Source: Bacteroidota bacterium (GTDB lineage Bacteria > Bacteroidota > Bacteroidia > Flavobacteriales > Weeksellaceae). From it: a stretch of DNA of 64,000 nucleotides. The stretch lies in NCBI GenBank assembly GCA_023399595.1, contig JAEWOR010000026.1:40155-104154 (forward strand), written 5' to 3'. The notes under the pieces are model-generated. The model had not been told where the DNA came from and searched no databases. It saw only the letters and a program-made list of their open reading frames with translations. The position numbers and the translations under genes were made by a program. Positions 25,888-33,801 of the stretch are shown here, piece by piece; positions within the stretch are counted from its first letter, which is position 1; every line of letters starts with the position of its first letter.

Positions 25888-26174
25888 TGGAAGTAAGAAG
25901 AATTACCATCAATATTGCCGGAAGGGTGTATCCGCTAAACGTACCAGCAACAGAGGAAGAAACGTTGCGTAAGGTAGGGAAGCAAATTGAAAATATGATT
26001 AAAGATTTTGAACAAAATTTCGATGTTCGAGATAAGCAAGATGCTTTGGCAATGTGTGCATTAAAACTAGGTACTAATGCTGAAGTTTCACAATTGAATT
26101 TCGAAAAAAATATAAATACAACCAATGATAGATTAGCAATAATCAATCAAAAGTTGGATGAAATAGGGAAATAG
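25887..26174 (+). CDS. zapA: Cell-division protein ZapA
   Basis: The 95-residue protein fits ZapA: ITINIAGRVYPLNVPATEEETLRKV at the start (written here in parts: ITINIAGRVYPLNV and ATEEETLRKV), then a long helix (QDALAMCALKLGTNAEV ... IINQKLDEIGK). ZapA tetramers cross-link FtsZ filaments and promote Z-ring formation. The order small coiled-coil gene, zapA, 6S RNA, rny is typical of Flavobacteriia. The start overlaps the upstream stop by one base. Confidence 0.9.
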   Translation: MEVRRITINIAGRVYPLNVPATEEETLRKVGKQIENMIKDFEQNFDVRDKQDALAMCALKLGTNAEVSQLNFEKNINTTNDRLAIINQKLDEIGK

Positions 26175-26187
26175 ATTATTTTTCCCG

Positions 26188-26361
26188 CAAATCTGCCTAC
26201 AATAGTTCTAACACATTAAAGGTAAACTCAACGCTAAACAATTACCGAACAAATGTCTGCTGAATGGCGTGCTGGATTTCCAGATTACAGACAGTAGAAA
26301 TCAGTTCAAATCGTGTTGATTAGGAGTTTACTCTAAATCTCTGAATTGTTGTAGGTTTTTT
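26188..26361 (+). ncRNA. ssrS: 6S RNA (6S-Flavo type)
   Basis: The 174-nt segment after zapA has the expected 6S shape: a closing stem of CCTACAATAGTTC (26196-26208) with GAATTGTTGTAGG (26343-26355), a large asymmetric interior, and a T6 run right after the closing stem. The position between zapA and rny is the usual one. 6S RNA mimics an open promoter and titrates RNA polymerase. Ends are approximate. Support comes from visible pairing and synteny, not from a covariance search. Confidence 0.8.
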
Positions 26362-26400
26362 GTTTTTATTAACTATGATATTATAAACTCGATATATATT

Positions 26401-27966
26401 ATGATTACAACTATTGTAGGCATTGTAGCACTTATAATTGGAGCCGTTTTGGGAATGTTTTTTTCAAAAAGTTCACTCAATTCCAAAGCGAAATTCATTA
26501 TAGATGATGCTAAAAAAAATGCCGAAAACCTTATAGAAAAAGCCAATGTCCAAGCAGAATCTATTAAAAAGGAAAAGAACTTTCAAGCTAAGGAGAAATT
26601 TTTGGAACTAAAATCTCAGCATGATGCAGATATCAATTCTCGTGAAAAGAAGATGCAGGAAGTAGAAAAAAGAACTAAGGATAAAGAGCATAAACTAAAT
26701 GATGAGCTTAGCAAAATTGGAAAACTTGAAAAAGATTTAGATAGACAGATTGCTGATTATGCTAAAAAAGTAGAAAATTTAGAAAAAAAACAAGTAGAAT
26801 TAGATACTGTAACTGCTAAAAAAATTGAAATTTTAGAAAAAGTATCTAATTATACTGCTGAAGAAGCAAAAGCTGAATTGGTAGAAACTTTAAAAGCTGA
26901 AGCTAAAACTAGAGCACAAGCCCATGTACAAGGAATTATGGAGGAAGCTCAGTTGAATGCTAAAAATGAAGCTAGAAAAATCGTTATCCAAACCATTCAA
27001 AGAATTGGAACAGAACAAGCTATAGAAAACTCGGTTTCTGTTTTCAATATTGAATCTGATGAAGTTAAAGGTAGAATTATTGGACGTGAAGGTAGAAACA
27101 TCCGTGCCTTAGAAGCTGCAACAGGTGTAGAAATTATTGTTGATGATACTCCCGAAGCTATTTTATTATCATGTTTTGATCCTGTAAGAAGAGAAATTGC
27201 TAGACTTTCTTTGCACAGATTGGTAACTGATGGTAGAATTCACCCTGCAAGAATTGAAGAAGTTGTTGAAAAAACAAGAAAACAAATTGAAGAGGAAATT
27301 ATTGAAGTAGGAAAAAGAACCATTATAGACTTAGGAATTCATGGTTTACATCCAGAATTGGTGAAAATTGTGGGTAGAATGAAGTATCGTTCTTCTTACG
27401 GTCAAAACCTTCTTCAACACTCTCGTGAAGTAGCTAATATTGCTGCTACAATGGCTGCTGAATTAGGATTAAATGTTAAATTAGCTAAAAGAGCAGGCCT
27501 TTTACACGATATTGGTAAAGTTCCAGAGCAAGAATCTGAACTTCCACACGCACTTTTAGGGATGCAGTGGGCAGAGAAGTTTGGTGAAAATGCTGAAGTA
27601 ATTAACGCTATTGGAGCTCACCATGATGAGATTGAAATGACCTCTCTTCTATCGCCTATTATTCAGGTAGCGGATGCTATTTCTGGAGCCAGACCAGGCG
27701 CTAGAAGACAAGTTTTAGAATCTTATATCCAAAGATTGAAAGATTTAGAATCTGCAGCTTTAAGTTTTGAAGGAGTTTCTAGTGCTTATGCTATTCAGGC
27801 GGGTAGAGAACTGCGTGTAATGGTGGAAAGTGGAAAAGTAAATGATGAAATTGCTTCTCAGTTGTCTTATGATATTTCTGAGAAAATTCAGAATGAACTT
27901 ACCTATCCTGGACAAGTGAAAGTAACTGTTATTAGAGAAACTAGAGCAGTGAATATTGCAAGATAA
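26401..27966 (+). CDS. rny: Ribonuclease Y
   Basis: The 521-residue protein has one N-terminal transmembrane helix (about 3-22), a long coiled coil (about 25-200), a KH RNA-binding domain (about 205-270, KGRIIGREGRNIRALE) and an HD domain (about 330-425, LLQHSREVANIAATM, LLHDIGKVPE). RNase Y is a membrane-bound endonuclease that starts mRNA decay. It is directly downstream of the 6S RNA. The length and domain order match the family. Its own terminator follows. Confidence 0.97.
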   Translation: MITTIVGIVALIIGAVLGMFFSKSSLNSKAKFIIDDAKKNAENLIEKANVQAESIKKEKNFQAKEKFLELKSQHDADINSREKKMQEVEKRTKDKEHKLNDELSKIGKLEKDLDRQIADYAKKVENLEKKQVELDTVTAKKIEILEKVSNYTAEEAKAELVETLKAEAKTRAQAHVQGIMEEAQLNAKNEARKIVIQTIQRIGTEQAIENSVSVFNIESDEVKGRIIGREGRNIRALEAATGVEIIVDDTPEAILLSCFDPVRREIARLSLHRLVTDGRIHPARIEEVVEKTRKQIEEEIIEVGKRTIIDLGIHGLHPELVKIVGRMKYRSSYGQNLLQHSREVANIAATMAAELGLNVKLAKRAGLLHDIGKVPEQESELPHALLGMQWAEKFGENAEVINAIGAHHDEIEMTSLLSPIIQVADAISGARPGARRQVLESYIQRLKDLESAALSFEGVSSAYAIQAGRELRVMVESGKVNDEIASQLSYDISEKIQNELTYPGQVKVTVIRETRAVNIAR

Positions 27967-27987
27967 AATAATCTTTAAAGATAATGA

Positions 27988-28023
27988 CAACAAAAAAGGC
28001 TCAATTTGAGCCTTTTTTGTTGT
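27988..28023 (+). terminator. rny terminator
   Basis: AACAAAAAAGGCTC pairs with GAGCCTTTTTTGTT around AATTT. Confidence 0.85.
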
Positions 28024-28061
28024 TTTTAAACCTTTTTATTCATTATTTATTTTCTTGTCTG

Positions 28062-28106
28062 TAATAGCTGAATTAAGCTATAGAATAAAGGGCAATACAA
28101 TTTTTA
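28062..28106. repeat. Short intergenic repeat with an AGCTATAGAATA core
   Basis: AATAGCT, AAGCTATAGAATA and a following GGCAATAC resemble a segment at 47829-47860 (AATAGCTATAAGCTATAGAATA ... GCAA, given in parts). It may be another degenerate member of the 7-bp repeat family. Confidence 0.35.
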
Positions 28107-28136
28107 AATGAATGAATTTAATCTTAATTTTGCAGT

Positions 28137-28487
28137 ATGAAAAAGGTATATTTTTTAAAAACTTGTAGCACTTGTACAAGAATAATGTCTGAATTTGACT
28201 TATCTGATTGGGAATTAAGAGAGATAAAGTCTCAACCTATAACTGAGCAAGAATTGACAGAGATGTATGAAAGAACAGGTTCTTATGAAGCGTTATTCAG
28301 CAAAAAATCTACACAAATAAAACTGAGAAATTTATCTGTAAAAGAACTTTCCGAAAATGATTTTAAATCTCTGCTTTTAGATCATTATACTTTCTTGAAA
28401 AGACCAGTATTTATTACTGATAATGCTATTTTTATTGGAAATGATAAGCAAAATATAGAGGAATTAAGAAACTTTCTAAAAGCTTAA
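28137..28487 (+). CDS. ArsC/Spx-family protein
   Basis: The 116-residue thioredoxin-fold protein keeps the CxxC pair at its N-terminus (FLKTCSTCTRI, Cys10 and Cys13) and the family's Arg in LKRPVF (Arg89), followed by a short beta segment (ITDNAIFIG). The family comprises glutaredoxin-linked arsenate reductases and Spx-like regulators. No ars genes are adjacent, so arsenate reduction is not implied. The pair is CSTC, unlike Spx CxxC with its polymerase-binding Gly; the role stays open. Confidence 0.82.
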   Translation: MKKVYFLKTCSTCTRIMSEFDLSDWELREIKSQPITEQELTEMYERTGSYEALFSKKSTQIKLRNLSVKELSENDFKSLLLDHYTFLKRPVFITDNAIFIGNDKQNIEELRNFLKA

Positions 28488-28802
28488 TTTAATTACTGTT
28501 TGTTCATAATTCGTCATAATTAAAAATTTTGTGTTTCTTCGCTAAGTGAAACGCCTTTGCGAACTTTAAAAACAGTGAGTGTTTTAAAAAAAAATTGCGG
28601 ACTTTGCGTTAAAATAAAGCGTTATGATTAATAACGGATATTTAATATTTAATTAATATCATTTCTAATATTTTTAATTTTGCTTCTAAAATTTAATATT
28701 TTAGGATTGTTTCTGGCTTAAAATAATAAAAATTTTATAAATATTAAATTTATTTTGAAAAAATGATTATCTTTAGCCCAATTAATTTTTAAGAGGAAGA
28801 TT
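28488..28802. other. Gene-free stretch with short repeats
   Basis: No gene is seen. It contains direct repeats TCATAATT (28504-28511 and 28514-28521), a CCTTTGCGAACTTT / TTGCGGACTTTGCG pair around an AAAACA...TGTTTT inverted repeat (about 28552-28612), and the palindrome GTTAT-N5-ATAAC (28620-28634). These look like a dispersed extragenic repeat unit. Confidence 0.4.
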
Positions 28803-29237
28803 ATGAAAAAAATTATATTTTCTATCGCATTATTTACTGCAGCATTTATGTATTCTCAGAAAAACCCAAATGTTCGTTTTGCGGTTATTGATGGTGCTAT
28901 TGGTACAGAATCTCTTGTAAAAGAGTTTAAAAACAATATTAAATCAACTAAGAAATTTAATAAGGGAGCTGCTTTATCTACATCTATGCAGAAATTCAAT
29001 ATTATTGCAGATAATGGATTATTGGAAGCTACTTTTAAACCAGAAATGGGTCTTCCAGTAGATTTATATCCAGTTAAAACAATGAATGAGCAGAATAATT
29101 TGCCAGCAGACAATCCCATTATTCTTGATGGATATGAGATTCCTGCAAATATGACTATTTATTCAAATATCATTGAGACTTTTGAAATTAAAGATTATAA
29201 CGGAAAGAAAACTGTTTTTATTACAATTAAAAAATAA
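28803..29237 (+). CDS. Small exported protein of unknown function
   Basis: I do not recognise this 144-residue protein. It has a signal peptide (MKKIIFSIALFTAAFMYSQ, cleaved near residue 18) and a mature part of about 125 residues with alternating beta strands (VRFAVIDGAIG, FNIIADNGLLEATFKP, IILDGYEI) and no cysteines. It ends TVFITIKK without a T9SS tag, so it is most likely periplasmic. It stands alone with its own terminator, next to the candidate oriC region. Confidence 0.75.
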   Translation: MKKIIFSIALFTAAFMYSQKNPNVRFAVIDGAIGTESLVKEFKNNIKSTKKFNKGAALSTSMQKFNIIADNGLLEATFKPEMGLPVDLYPVKTMNEQNNLPADNPIILDGYEIPANMTIYSNIIETFEIKDYNGKKTVFITIKK

Positions 29238-29254
29238 TTACAATTAGTAATTAA

Positions 29255-29290
29255 AAAAAACTCATCAAATTTTGATGAGTTTTTTTTTTG
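29255..29290. terminator. Bidirectional terminator
   Basis: AAAACTCATCAAA pairs with TTTGATGAGTTTT; long A and T runs flank it. It serves both the exported-protein gene and the convergent XRE gene. Confidence 0.8.
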
Positions 29291-29291
29291 T

Positions 29292-29816
29292 TTATTGTTG
29301 AAAACTTTCAAATTTTCCACTTTCATAGAATATAACTATTCGCTTAATCTTATCATTCTGATTTACAGTATTTTCTAAATTCAACTTTTCTTCCTGAATT
29401 CCTAATCGCTGAGAATCGTCTATTTTAGGAGAAATTGTCGCTTGTGTATGAATATTAGATTTTGGAGACGTTTGAAAATTAATCTCTTCAGAGACTTCTT
29501 TGCTTCCAAAAGATTCATCATCTATTAAACTGAACAAATCGGGTAGGGCAGTGGTTTTCGGAATATCTTGCTCAGTGGTATCGGGAATTATTTTTTCTTC
29601 ACTTTTTAACATTTCACCTTCACCGTTAATCAACCAATCCCATTGTATTTCGGGAAACCTATTTTTTATTTTGATGATGAACTCCAAAGATGGTTTGTTT
29701 CTTCCAGAAGTAATATGAGAAACAGATGATCTTTGCACATCTATTTCATCCGCAAATTCTGAAGATGTAAAATTTGAATATTCTATTATTTTTGAAATTC
29801 TATTGTTCAAATTCAT
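29292..29816 (-). CDS. XRE-type helix-turn-helix regulator
   Basis: The 174-residue protein has an N-terminal Cro/C1-type HTH (about 3-60: SSEFADEIDVQRSSVSHI, NKPSLEFIIKI, then FPEIQWDWLINGEG), followed by a low-complexity acidic linker and a short C-terminal segment (IKRIVIFYESGKFESF). Such proteins bind DNA as dimers. It is divergent from a 754-bp gene-free region packed with TTACA-N2-TGTAA-like sites that begin 20 nt from its start, so it may bind them; that is inference. No toxin-antitoxin or phage partner is adjacent. Confidence 0.82.
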   Translation of the reverse strand: MNLNNRISKIIEYSNFTSSEFADEIDVQRSSVSHITSGRNKPSLEFIIKIKNRFPEIQWDWLINGEGEMLKSEEKIIPDTTEQDIPKTTALPDLFSLIDDESFGSKEVSEEINFQTSPKSNIHTQATISPKIDDSQRLGIQEEKLNLENTVNQNDKIKRIVIFYESGKFESFQQ

Positions 29817-30570
29817 GATAAAAATGTAAAATTCACAAATACAAATGTAAACAAAGAAAATGAATTTAAAAAGTACAAATGTAATTTACAGATGTTGCAA
29901 TAATTAATTTGCAATATACAAAAGTTAATAAACACAAATACAATACTGTAAATCAATTAATTACAATATATTAGTTTAATTTAACCTACTTAAATTTGAT
30001 TACAAATGTTATATATTTGCTATGTTTACTTTTGTATATTAATGATAATCTTTAATACTTAAGAATACAAATGTTAATAGCTATTTTCTTAATGACTTAT
30101 GTGAATTCTATAAAACACACCTAAACAACTGTATTACAATAGTATATATACTATAATTTCCATTTACATTGTGTTTACAGCTCAAACATAAGATTTATTT
30201 AAAACTCACAATTCCTGAATTTTATTTTATTGGTGAGAAAAACCCTATTTTAAGCTTCATACTAAAATTTTACAATTGTTTATTTTTTCTCAATTTTATA
30301 CTTATCCACAATTTTTATGTTTAAAAAACTTACGGTTAAATAACCAATTTCCGTAATTTTACACTTAAAGTATATTTAAAAATTCACTTAATATAAAAAT
30401 CATAAAATACTGATTTATAAATTTTTGTAATTATTAATTTTAATTAATGTAATTAACAATATTATCCACAGACATTCTGACATTTTACATTGTTTATTTA
30501 AATTACATTTGTAAATAATATGGGATAAATTTATTTTGTTGTATTTTTGACTATTGTAAACTGACTTGAA
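29817..30570. other. oriC: Candidate replication origin (oriC)
   Basis: This 754-bp, very AT-rich stretch holds no gene. It contains two perfect DnaA boxes TTATCCACA at 30302-30310 and 30462-30470, separated by AT-rich DNA that could unwind, and at least nine copies or near-copies of ACAAATGTAA/TTTACATTTGT (for example 29841, 29875, 30002, 30067, 30163, 30484, 30503). Large gene-free size, DnaA boxes and repeats suggest an origin. dnaA is not adjacent, and gene orientation around it is mixed, so an alternative is a large regulatory region for the XRE regulator. Confidence 0.5.
29841..30515. repeat. Dispersed ACAAATGTAA-type motif array
   Basis: Copies or near-copies occur at 29841-29850, 29875-29884, 30002-30011, 30022-30037 (opposite strand form), 30067-30076, 30163-30172, 30484-30493 and 30503-30515 (TTACATTTGTAA, arms TTACA/TGTAA). 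The palindromic core suggests a dimeric DNA-binding protein. Confidence 0.55.
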
Positions 30571-31674
30571 ATGCTATTCGAAAATATTTATCAGAAAAAT
30601 CCTAATTTTCCTAATCGTTATATATCCCCAGAAAAATTATTTTCTTACCTACAGAGCAATCTCAGCGATTATATTTCGCAAATAGGTACCTCTTATCTCA
30701 ATAAACCGATCTATCTATTATCTTTAGGAACTGGTAAGACTAATGTTCTTGCTTGGTCTCAAATGCATGGAAATGAATCGAATGCAACTCATGCAATGCT
30801 TGATTTGATTTATTCTTTTGAGAAGAAGAATGTATTATTCACAGATATTTTTTCGGAAATAAATTTAGATTTTATTTTTATGCTTAATCCCGACGGTTCT
30901 GAACAATGGACGAGAAGAAATGCATTGGATATTGATTTGAATAGAGATTATTTAAAGGAATCGAGTAAAGAAATCTTATTTTTAAAGGATTTAATCGACT
31001 ATAAGAAGTATGATTTTGCTTTAAATCTTCACGAGCAAAGGACTATTTTTTCAACAGATGCTATTCATCCGGCTACGTTATCGTTCTTATCCCCTTCTGA
31101 GGATGTGGAAAGGAATATTACCACTAATAGAAAGAAAGTAATGTCTTTAATTGCGAATGTAGCTGCTAAAATGGAAACTTTAATTCCTAAACATATTGGA
31201 AGATATTCGGATGAGTTTTACCCAACTTCTGTGGGTGATAATTTTATGAAAGCAGGAATTCCCACTATGTTATTTGAAGGGGGGCATTTTGAAAATGATT
31301 ATCAACGTTTTGAATCTAGAAAAAACTATACAATAGCTTTATATTATACACTATTGGAGATTTCTAAGTTTAAAAACGAAGAAAATTGGGAAGATTATTT
31401 TAAAATTCCTGAAAATAAAGAATCTCATTATGATATTATTTACAGAAATGTAAAACTCAATACAGATTTTCCATGTATTTTAGATGTTGCTGTGCAATAT
31501 AAGGAAGAAATAAAACCAGGAGATGAGGAGATTAGTTTTGTTCCCATAGTATCAGAAGTAGGTGATTTGACTAGAAAAAAAGGCTGGAAAGAAATTGATT
31601 GTACGGGGAAAACTTTCATTTGCGAAAGGAAATACCCAAAACTAGATCAAATTGTAGATTTTGAAATTGAATAA
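30571..31674 (+). CDS. M14-family zinc carboxypeptidase
   Basis: The 367-residue protein has the M14 core: zinc ligands His and Glu in QMHGNESNATHAM and the third His in FALNLHEQRT, then FEGGHFENDYQRFE supplying the general-base Glu. No signal peptide is visible, so it should be cytoplasmic. Family members remove C-terminal residues, or act as cleavage enzymes for cell-wall peptides or modified amino acids; the substrate is unknown. It flanks the candidate oriC region on the right, with a TATTTTTG -7-like element 21 nt before its start. Confidence 0.88.
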   Translation: MLFENIYQKNPNFPNRYISPEKLFSYLQSNLSDYISQIGTSYLNKPIYLLSLGTGKTNVLAWSQMHGNESNATHAMLDLIYSFEKKNVLFTDIFSEINLDFIFMLNPDGSEQWTRRNALDIDLNRDYLKESSKEILFLKDLIDYKKYDFALNLHEQRTIFSTDAIHPATLSFLSPSEDVERNITTNRKKVMSLIANVAAKMETLIPKHIGRYSDEFYPTSVGDNFMKAGIPTMLFEGGHFENDYQRFESRKNYTIALYYTLLEISKFKNEENWEDYFKIPENKESHYDIIYRNVKLNTDFPCILDVAVQYKEEIKPGDEEISFVPIVSEVGDLTRKKGWKEIDCTGKTFICERKYPKLDQIVDFEIE

Positions 31675-31681
31675 AAAACAA

Positions 31682-31710
31682 AAAAAGGAGGAAATTTTCC
31701 TCCTTTTTGC
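31682..31710. terminator. Bidirectional terminator
   Basis: AAAAAGGAGGAAA pairs with TTTTCCTCCTTTTT; it separates the convergent M14 and SMR genes. Confidence 0.8.
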
Positions 31711-31726
31711 ATCATTATAAATCTGT

Positions 31727-32056
31727 TTAGTGTGCTGAAACTGCTTTTAAACCTACCACAGAACCTATTAAAGTAATAATAAAGAATATTCTCCAAAAAC
31801 TTACTGGATCTTTAAAAAAGAAAATTCCCATTAAAACAGTTCCTACAGCTCCAATTCCTGTCCAAACTGCATAAGCGGTACCAATAGGCAAGGTTTGAGT
31901 TGATTTTATAAGCAATAGCATACTTACTGTTAAACACACTAAAAAACCTCCAAACCACCAATACATTTCGTTGCCAGATGTTTCTTTTACTTTTGCTAAA
32001 CAAGACGCAAATGCTACTTCAAAAAGGCCTGCAATAATTAATACTACCCAATTCAT
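31727..32056 (-). CDS. SMR-family small multidrug/guanidinium-type exporter
   Basis: The 109-residue protein has four transmembrane helices and the essential Glu in helix 1 (IIAGLFEVAFA), plus TLPIGTAYAVWTGIGAVGT in helix 3, as in EmrE and SugE/Gdx. These dual-topology dimers exchange protons for cationic drugs or guanidinium. The GLFEVAFA segment leans towards the Gdx side, but no guanidine riboswitch is visible. A Crp/Fnr-type regulator gene lies 66 nt upstream on the same strand and probably controls it. Confidence 0.88.
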   Translation of the reverse strand: MNWVVLIIAGLFEVAFASCLAKVKETSGNEMYWWFGGFLVCLTVSMLLLIKSTQTLPIGTAYAVWTGIGAVGTVLMGIFFFKDPVSFWRIFFIITLIGSVVGLKAVSAH

Positions 32057-32122
32057 TTATTATTATTTTGGGTGCAAATTTCTCAATAAAAAATCAGAGA
32101 TTTTTTTACAAATGATAAAAAA

Positions 32123-32683
32123 TTAAACTTCGGTTCTTATTCTGCTCAAACTTACTTGGGTAATTCCTAAAAATGAAGCAATATTTCCTAAAGAAACTCT
32201 TTTTAAAAGCTCTGGTCGTGTTTTAAATAAGTCTTTATAGCGCTCTGAAGCAGTTTTAAACTGACGAGAGATAAAAATTTCTTCGGTTTTCATCAATTCT
32301 TTTTCTGCATATTTTCTTCCCCAATTGGCGATATTAATATCTTTTTCAAAAAGTTGTTGAATATCTTCATTTCTTAGTCTGTAGAGTTCACAATTCTCTA
32401 AAAGCTCAATACTTTCATAGCTTGCTTTGTTATCCACATAACTTCTCATAGAAAGAATAGCCTCGGTTTCGCTTCCAAACCAGAACGTAATTTCGCTGTT
32501 ATTTACCACAGAATAAGCTCTTACAATTCCTTTTTTTATAAAGTAGAAATAAGGAATAATTTTCCCTGCTTCCATTAAAATATGTCCTTTGGGTAGGGAA
32601 ATTTCATTTGTTATATTCTTTATTTTTTGTTTTGACTCATAAGGAAGTGGATAAATTTTATCTAGAATATCGTCAATACTCAT
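32123..32683 (-). CDS. Crp/Fnr-type transcriptional regulator
   Basis: The protein (186 residues from the ATG at 32683, 196 from an ATG at 32713) has a cyclic-nucleotide-binding-like jelly roll (PKGHILMEAGKIIPYFYFIKKG) and a C-terminal helical part with a helix-turn-helix (LGNIASFLGITQVSLSRIR). The conserved phosphate-binding cassette of true cAMP sensors is not obvious, so its ligand is unknown. The shorter start is preferred because homologues begin MSIDDIL. It lies upstream of the SMR exporter gene on the same strand and is divergent from the pyrB leader. Confidence 0.85.
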   Translation of the reverse strand: MSIDDILDKIYPLPYESKQKIKNITNEISLPKGHILMEAGKIIPYFYFIKKGIVRAYSVVNNSEITFWFGSETEAILSMRSYVDNKASYESIELLENCELYRLRNEDIQQLFEKDINIANWGRKYAEKELMKTEEIFISRQFKTASERYKDLFKTRPELLKRVSLGNIASFLGITQVSLSRIRTEV

Positions 32684-32750
32684 ATTTTTGAATTTATAAG
32701 TAAAAGTAAACATTGTATTTTCCTTAAAAAAGAAAACCTACAGAAATCTA

Positions 32751-32780
32751 TTGCTAATTTCAATAAATTTTATATCTTTG
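32751..32780 (+). promoter_or_regulatory. pyrB promoter
   Basis: TTG (32751-32753), 19-nt spacer and TATCTTTG (32773-32780) is a textbook Bacteroidota promoter. Transcription would start near 32785-32788, at the ATG of the leader ORF. Confidence 0.6.
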
Positions 32781-32787
32781 CATCCTA

Positions 32788-32913
32788 ATGAGAGCAACAC
32801 AATCATTAGTTGAATTTGTAAACATAGGCGGCAACACCGTCAGTAATAATATTTTTTTAAACGAAGTCCTTTTGGCTTCGTTTTTTTTGTGTAAAACTAA
32901 ATCACCATGCTGA
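32788..32913 (+). CDS. pyrB leader peptide (41 codons, candidate)
   Basis: The ORF starts at or next to the predicted transcription start, reads through a short hairpin (GGCGG-CAACA-CCGTC type, 32827-32841), a T7 run, and the attenuator stem, and stops 7 nt inside pyrB, overlapping its start. The translated peptide begins MRATQSLVEFVNIGG and has Phe-Phe in the T-rich stretch over the terminator. This mirrors the 44-codon pyrL leader of E. coli pyrBI, where low UTP stalls RNA polymerase in U-rich DNA so that a close ribosome disrupts the terminator. Function is inferred from layout. Confidence 0.5.
   Translation: MRATQSLVEFVNIGGNTVSNNIFLNEVLLASFFLCKTKSPC
32859..32888 (+). terminator. pyrB attenuator
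   Basis: AAACGAAG and CTTCGTTT form an 8-bp stem with CC/GG pairs inside, followed by T8. It lies within the leader ORF, 18 nt before pyrB, so full expression requires read-through. Confidence 0.7.
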
Positions 32914-33797
32914 ATCTGAGTCACTTTACTAATCAAGAATTGTTAGACCTTCTTAAAGAAGCCATTTCTTTTTCGGAAGGCAAAATACTTAAACCTAAAC
33001 AACAGATTTTTGTTTCAAACCTTTTCTTTGAAGACAGTACGCGTACAAAAACCAGTTTTGATGTTGCTGAAAGAAAACTAGGATTGAAAGTTGTACCATT
33101 TGACACCTCTCATTCTTCGGTCAATAAGGGAGAATCTTTATATGATACCGTAAAAACTTTAGAAAGTATAGGGATTAATCTTGTTGTAATTCGTCACAAA
33201 CGAAATGAATTTTATAACGAACTGAAAAATATTTCAGTAGCTGTTGTCAACGGTGGCGATGGAACAGGAAATCATCCTTCTCAATGCATGTTAGATGTAA
33301 TGACGATTTATCAAGAATTTGGTAAGATTGAAGGCTTGAAAGTTGGAATTGTAGGCGATGTTAAACACAGTAGAGTTGCTAATTCTAATGCTGAAGCATT
33401 GAGAAAATTGGGCGCAAAAGTTTATTTCTCTGGTCCTGAAAATTGGTTTGATGAAGGTGCTTTGATTAATGGAACTTATTTGCCTTTTGATGAATTGATA
33501 AAGGAAGTTGATGTTTTAATATTGCTAAGAATTCAGCATGAAAGACATGATGCAAAAATGAGTTTTTCTGCAGAAGAATACCATAAAAAATACGGCTTAA
33601 CCAAAGAGCGCGAAAAAAATATGAAGCCTACTGCCATCATTATGCATCCTGCTCCTATCAACAGAGGGGTTGAGATAGATACTGATTTGGTGGAATGTGA
33701 GCGTTCTCGTATTTTTAAACAAATGGAAAACGGTGTTTACGCTAGAATGGCCATCCTAAAAAATGCATTGGAACAAAAAGGATTTGAATTTGAATAA
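32907..33797 (+). CDS. pyrB: Aspartate carbamoyltransferase catalytic chain
   Basis: The 296-residue protein has the carbamoyl-phosphate loop FFEDSTRTKTSF, the HPSQCMLDV motif, VGDVKHSRVANSN and LLRIQHERHD for aspartate binding, and HPAPINRGVEID near the end. It joins carbamoyl phosphate and aspartate, committing carbon to pyrimidines. No pyrI regulatory gene is adjacent, so control probably comes from the attenuator in front of it. It is followed by carA after a repeat-filled gap. Length is slightly below the usual ~305. Confidence 0.97.
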   Translation: MLNLSHFTNQELLDLLKEAISFSEGKILKPKQQIFVSNLFFEDSTRTKTSFDVAERKLGLKVVPFDTSHSSVNKGESLYDTVKTLESIGINLVVIRHKRNEFYNELKNISVAVVNGGDGTGNHPSQCMLDVMTIYQEFGKIEGLKVGIVGDVKHSRVANSNAEALRKLGAKVYFSGPENWFDEGALINGTYLPFDELIKEVDVLILLRIQHERHDAKMSFSAEEYHKKYGLTKEREKNMKPTAIIMHPAPINRGVEIDTDLVECERSRIFKQMENGVYARMAILKNALEQKGFEFE

Positions 33798-33801
33798 AGA
33801 C

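Noticed and set aside
28137..28487. Arsenate-resistance gene
   Set aside because: Only the ArsC-like fold is seen; there are no arsB, arsR or related genes nearby.
29817..30570. Prophage attachment or integration region
   Set aside because: No integrase, tRNA target or direct-repeat borders are present.
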